NCBI GenBank assembly: GCA_037318855.1 | Contig: CP134874.1 | Coordinates: 620,598 to 684,597, forward strand | DNA: 64,000 bases | Source of the DNA: Candidatus Sedimenticola sp. (ex Thyasira tokunagai) | GTDB taxonomy: Bacteria > Pseudomonadota > Gammaproteobacteria > Chromatiales > Chromatiaceae | Direction: 5' to 3' | Shown: one piece after another, positions 60,571-64,000 of the stretch | How the letters are laid out: every line of letters starts with the position of its first letter | Position numbering within the stretch: the first letter of the stretch is position 1 | Notes under the pieces: model-generated | Database searches by the model: none | Told to the model about the DNA's origin: nothing | The model's input: the letters and a program-made list of their open reading frames with translations, nothing else | Made by a program: the position numbers and the translations under genes

Positions 60571-61749
60571 ATGGAAATTCGTAGCTTCAATCCACCTGTT
60601 CGTACTCTGATGGGTCCCGGGCCTTCCGATGTACATCCTCGTATTCTGGAGGCGATGTCACGCCCCACTATTGGCCATTTGGATCCGCTCTTCGTCGGTA
60701 TGATGGAGGAGGTGAAACAGCTCCTTCAATACGCCTTTCAGACAGAAAATGCATTGACTATGCCGATATCAGCTCCCGGTTCAGCCGGTATGGAGAGCTG
60801 TTTTGTCAATCTGGTGGAGCCTGGCGATAAGGTGATCGTCTGCCAGAATGGTGTTTTTGGCGGTCGCATGAAAGAAAATGTGGAGCGTTGTGGTGGTACG
60901 CCGGTGATGGTGCAGGATGCCTGGGGTCGTGCGGTGGATCCGCAGAAGCTGGAGGATGTGCTAAAGGCTAATCCCGATGCCAAGATAGTCGCCTTTGTCC
61001 ATGCTGAAACCTCCACCGGCGCTCAATCCGACGTCAAGACCCTGGTGGAGTTGAGCCATAAGTACGACTGTCTCACCATTGTTGATGCCGTCACCTCCCT
61101 CGGTGGTACGCCGGTGAAGGTGGATGAGTGGCAGGTCGATGCCATCTACTCCGGTACCCAGAAGTGTCTCTCCTGTGCTCCCGGCCTCTCACCGGTAAGC
61201 TTTGGTGAACGTGCGTTGGAGAAGATAGCCGCCCGTGAGAGCAAAGTGCAGAGCTGGTTCCTCGATCAAAATCTGGTCATGGGGTACTGGGGAGGCGGTG
61301 CCAAGCGGGCCTATCACCACACTGCGCCGGTTAACACCCTCTATGGTCTGCACGAAGCGCTGGTGATGTTGCAGGATGAAGGGCTGGAGAGTGCCTGGAG
61401 ACGTCATCAGGGTAACCACAATGCTCTCAAGGCGGGGCTGGAGTCGATGGGACTGGAGTTTATCGTTCCCAAAGAGGAACGTCTGCCGCAGCTCAACGCC
61501 GTCTCTATACCCGAAGGTGTGGATGATGCTGCTGTCCGTGGGCGGCTGCTGAATGAGTACAACCTGGAGATCGGTGCCGGCCTTGGGGATCTCGCAGGTA
61601 AGGTATGGCGTATCGGCCTGATGGGTCATGCCAGCAGGGCGGAGAACATTCTTCTCTGTGTTGGGGCGCTGGAAGCGGTGCTGTCGGATATGGGTGCACC
61701 GATCAATACCGGTGTTGCCCTGTCTGCGGTACAGAGGGCGTTGAAGTAA
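60571..61749 (+). CDS. Class V aminotransferase, serine/alanine-glyoxylate type
   Basis: 392 residues, PLP-dependent. 'TLMGPGPSDVHPRILEAMSRPTIGHLDPLF' is the N-terminal hallmark of alanine-glyoxylate/serine-glyoxylate aminotransferases; the PLP Lys is Lys198 in 'AIYSGTQKCLSCAPGLSPVSF'; 'VDAVTSLGGTPVKVD' holds the PLP Asp. The C-terminal 'LEIGAGLGDLAGKVWRIGLMGHAS' is typical. It probably transfers the amino group from serine or alanine to glyoxylate; the exact donor is not predictable. Single gene. Confidence 0.9.
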   Translation: MEIRSFNPPVRTLMGPGPSDVHPRILEAMSRPTIGHLDPLFVGMMEEVKQLLQYAFQTENALTMPISAPGSAGMESCFVNLVEPGDKVIVCQNGVFGGRMKENVERCGGTPVMVQDAWGRAVDPQKLEDVLKANPDAKIVAFVHAETSTGAQSDVKTLVELSHKYDCLTIVDAVTSLGGTPVKVDEWQVDAIYSGTQKCLSCAPGLSPVSFGERALEKIAARESKVQSWFLDQNLVMGYWGGGAKRAYHHTAPVNTLYGLHEALVMLQDEGLESAWRRHQGNHNALKAGLESMGLEFIVPKEERLPQLNAVSIPEGVDDAAVRGRLLNEYNLEIGAGLGDLAGKVWRIGLMGHASRAENILLCVGALEAVLSDMGAPINTGVALSAVQRALK

Positions 61750-61766
61750 GTTAATTAGTCACTTAC

Positions 61767-61942
61767 AACTCAAGTTTCGGAGTTCATTAGCCCCCTCTCC
61801 CTCGGGGAGAGGGTTGGGGTGAGGGGAGTTGAAAAGCTAACGCTTTGATCCTTCTAATTTCCCCCATCCTGGCCTTCTCCCTGAGGGAGAAGGGACGGTC
61901 TGTCCAAGCCTTTCACGTCATATGAACGCCGAAAGTTGAGTT
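61767..61942. repeat. Palindromic element, family E, without nested insertion
   Basis: Ends aactcaagtttcggagttc (61767-61785) and gaacgccgaaagttgagtt (61924-61942) pair at 17 of 19 positions; inner ccctctccctcggggagaggg hairpin. Confidence 0.7.
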
Positions 61943-61951
61943 ACAAAAAGC

Positions 61952-62042
61952 GGAACGCGGAAAACGCAGAGTACGCAGAGAGAGACCTAAGTTCTTATTT
62001 TTTCTCTGTGCTCTCCGTGCTTCTTTGTGTTCTCAGTGTTCC
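61952..62042. repeat. Palindromic repeat, family F, copy 3
   Basis: Starts ggaacgcggaaaacgcagag and ends gttctcagtgttcc; shorter and more diverged than the other two copies, again directly after an E element. Confidence 0.5.
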
Positions 62043-62064
62043 ATCTTCTTTCATTTGTCTCACT

Positions 62065-63888
62065 TTAGAATCCATACATTGCCGGCAACAGCAGGCTCAG
62101 TGTCAGCCACATAATCAGGATCAACGGTACACCGATGCGGACGAAGTCCGAGAAAGTGTAGCCCCCCGCATTCATCACCAGCAGGTTGGTCTTGTAGGCC
62201 ATGGGGGTGGCATAACTCATATTGGCGCCGAATAGCACAGCGAGTACGAACGCCTCCGGCGGTAAGTTGAGTGACTGAGCGACGGAGATACCGATGGGGG
62301 TGCCGATGACCGCTGCGGCATTGTTTGAGACGACGTTCGTGAGAAAAGCCATCAGCAACATCAGACTGCTAAGTACCACTGCCGGCGAGGCATCGCCGAC
62401 CGCTACCAGAAAGAGTTGGGCAAGGTAGTCGGTAGCGCCGGTCTGCATTAGTGCTATGCCGAGGGCAAGGCTGGCCACTACGATAAGAATCACCTGGGTA
62501 CTGAGTGCCTGACCGACATCACGCCAGCCGATGCAGCCGCTGAGGATCATCAACAGTGCCCCCAGCAGAGCGCTGATCTCAATCGGCAGTACGCCCATGG
62601 CGGCGGCGACAATAACACCTCCCATAATCGCCAGTGAGAGGTTGGCCTTGCTGCTGTGTGGTAGATCAGAGGTGGCGTCCAGCACCAGGACTTGTCCCGA
62701 CTGTTTTATCTCCGCCAATTGCTCTCGGTTACCCTGCACCAGTAAAACATCGCCAATATGGAGGAGGATGTCACCAAGTTTATAGTGCTCCGGCTTCATC
62801 ACCTTGCCGGCACGATGAATGGCCAGGGTTACCATCTGATAGCGATGGCTAAACCAGGTGTCGTTGAGCGTGGTGCCGAGCAGTGGCGAGCCACGAGTGA
62901 TGACGATCTCAGCCAGCTGCTGGTCTTCGTTGATCAGGGGGTGCTCGTCATCGACTGCCAAATCGCCGGAGTATAGATGGGCTCCCAGCAGTTGCTCATA
63001 CTCCTTCAGTTGAGTTGGTGTGTCGTTTACCAGTAGGTGGTCACCGGCCCTGACCTCCACATCCGGAAGAGGGGCAATGAAGTTGCTGTCGCCCCGTCTG
63101 ATCTGGGACACCCTCATTTGACCATCGGTCTTTTGCAAAATTTCCGCCAAGGGCTTGCCTGCGGCAAAGCTCTCCTCGGTGATATTAAGTTGGGCACTGA
63201 ATATTCTTGGCGAGGTGTCGCTCATTGTCGCCTGTCGTAATGGCAGGAGGCGTGGAGCTATCTGCCATAGGTAGAGGGCACCAACGCCACCGGCTGCTGC
63301 TGCCGGCAGAAAGAAGTCGAACATCTGGAATCGCTCAAGGCCAAGGTCTGCCGCGATACTCACCACCAGCAGGTTGGTCGATGTGCCGATGGTGGTGGTC
63401 ATGCCGCCGACGAGAGTGGCAAAGCCCATCGGCATCAATACCGAGGAGGCGGGGGTCTGGGTACGCAGGGAGACGCTCACCAGAATGGGTAGCAGTAGGA
63501 CGACGATAGGCGTGTTGTTGATCACGGCGCTGAGTATGCCGGCAAAAAAGAGGGTCATCAGCAGGGAGAGCTGTGGCGATATGCTCCACGCTTTAGCCAG
63601 TATCCTCCCTACAGGTTCCAGTGCGCCGGTACGGACCAGCCCATGTCCTACGATCATTAGTCCACAAACGGCGACCAGCGCTTCATGGCCAAATCCGGCG
63701 AAAAAATCGGCTGCATGGAGCCTGCCTGTATCACCCTGGTAAGGGAAGATCTCGAAGCCGACGGTCAGCAGCACCAGAACCATCAGGCTGGAGGACTCCA
63801 GTGGAATCTCTTCCCGAGTGAATAGAATCAGTGCGATGCAGGCCAGTATCAGTACAGCGATGGCGTGCGGGTCGGGAGCTGTCGGCAT
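62065..63888 (-). CDS. SLC13/DASS family transporter with internal TrkA-C (RCK_C) domains
   Basis: 607 residues. About 11-12 membrane helices in two halves with the DASS signature motifs 'FFAGILSAVINNTPIVVLLLP' and 'LMLLMAFLTNVVSNNAAAVIGTPI' (the S-N-T / S-N-N hairpins). Between them, at about residues 215-390, lie two RCK_C domains ('FAAGKPLAEILQKTDGQMRV', 'SPLLGTTLNDTWFSHRYQMV', each with G-D-x-L-L). Such proteins take up sodium-coupled sulfate, dicarboxylates or related anions; here the substrate cannot be told. RCK_C domains imply ligand regulation. The ATG is at 63888, and 63889-64000 holds only its upstream region. Confidence 0.9.
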   Translation of the reverse strand: MPTAPDPHAIAVLILACIALILFTREEIPLESSSLMVLVLLTVGFEIFPYQGDTGRLHAADFFAGFGHEALVAVCGLMIVGHGLVRTGALEPVGRILAKAWSISPQLSLLMTLFFAGILSAVINNTPIVVLLLPILVSVSLRTQTPASSVLMPMGFATLVGGMTTTIGTSTNLLVVSIAADLGLERFQMFDFFLPAAAAGGVGALYLWQIAPRLLPLRQATMSDTSPRIFSAQLNITEESFAAGKPLAEILQKTDGQMRVSQIRRGDSNFIAPLPDVEVRAGDHLLVNDTPTQLKEYEQLLGAHLYSGDLAVDDEHPLINEDQQLAEIVITRGSPLLGTTLNDTWFSHRYQMVTLAIHRAGKVMKPEHYKLGDILLHIGDVLLVQGNREQLAEIKQSGQVLVLDATSDLPHSSKANLSLAIMGGVIVAAAMGVLPIEISALLGALLMILSGCIGWRDVGQALSTQVILIVVASLALGIALMQTGATDYLAQLFLVAVGDASPAVVLSSLMLLMAFLTNVVSNNAAAVIGTPIGISVAQSLNLPPEAFVLAVLFGANMSYATPMAYKTNLLVMNAGGYTFSDFVRIGVPLILIMWLTLSLLLPAMYGF

Positions 63889-64000
63889 GACTCTTGTCCT
63901 CCTTTACATCCGGCTTTTTTGGTTTTTCGGTTAGTTACTTTTGAGCCGGATTATTCTGATTCAGAATCCACTTTATCCAGAATTATTCAGAAGTTGTTAA

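Overview
The window looks like chromosome of a free-living or facultatively host-associated gammaproteobacterium, plausibly a Chromatiales/Sedimenticola-like lineage. This is inference: rpsU-yqeY-dnaG-rpoD-tRNA-Ile(CAU) diverging from tsaD, a his-tatABC run, a VC_2705-type sodium:solute symporter with its DUF4212 subunit, EfpL, and REP sequences with a RAYT transposase all fit that class. No rRNA, CRISPR array or prophage is visible.

Layout. 1-9 kb: end of a DUF192 gene, argE, an IS256-family element with a broken transposase, a TetR regulator, ilvD, an SH3/anchor protein and typA. 9.2-9.9 kb: three tandem minus-strand units, each ending in a Rho-independent terminator and rich in GGA loops, which look like CsrB/RsmZ-type CsrA-sequestering sRNAs; each has an 18-bp GacA-box-like site upstream. 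10-16 kb: dtd, hisBHAFE (no hisI) and tatABC, TatC carrying a long acidic tail that ends in a FimV-like segment. 16-24 kb: a DUF255 thioredoxin-like protein, small proteins, and an acetate-type symporter locus with a DUF294/CBS regulator and a DnaQ-like exonuclease. 24.8-30.5 kb: two consecutive pairs of CNNM/CorC-family membrane proteins.

31-47 kb is the accessory-looking part. It holds a heme-binding (DUF3365) sensor kinase, an LCAT-like lipase with a lipoprotein, an OB-fold exported protein, a periplasmic binding protein next to a second sensor kinase, and a duplicated block of about 2 kb. The block carries the kinase catalytic core plus a convergent gene for an exported Gly/Ala-repeat protein. 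Between the two copies lie a RAYT transposase, a HicAB toxin-antitoxin pair and an AT-rich orphan. The second copy has lost 504 bp, nearly all of it whole in-frame repeat units. 47-64 kb returns to housekeeping genes: rpoD, dnaG, yqeY, rpsU, tsaD, adk, plsY, folB, folK, a FolM-like reductase, a MidA-type methyltransferase, efpL, arfB, a class V aminotransferase and an SLC13 transporter.

A second theme is small palindromic, non-coding elements. At least six families besides REPs sit between genes, several in two or more copies, some with clear target duplications (8 bp at 22.1 kb, 5 bp for a nested copy at 58.4 kb, 9 bp for the IS256 element that split a REP hairpin). Several lie exactly at gene ends and contribute the stop codon (argE, typA, the lipoprotein gene at 34.7 kb).
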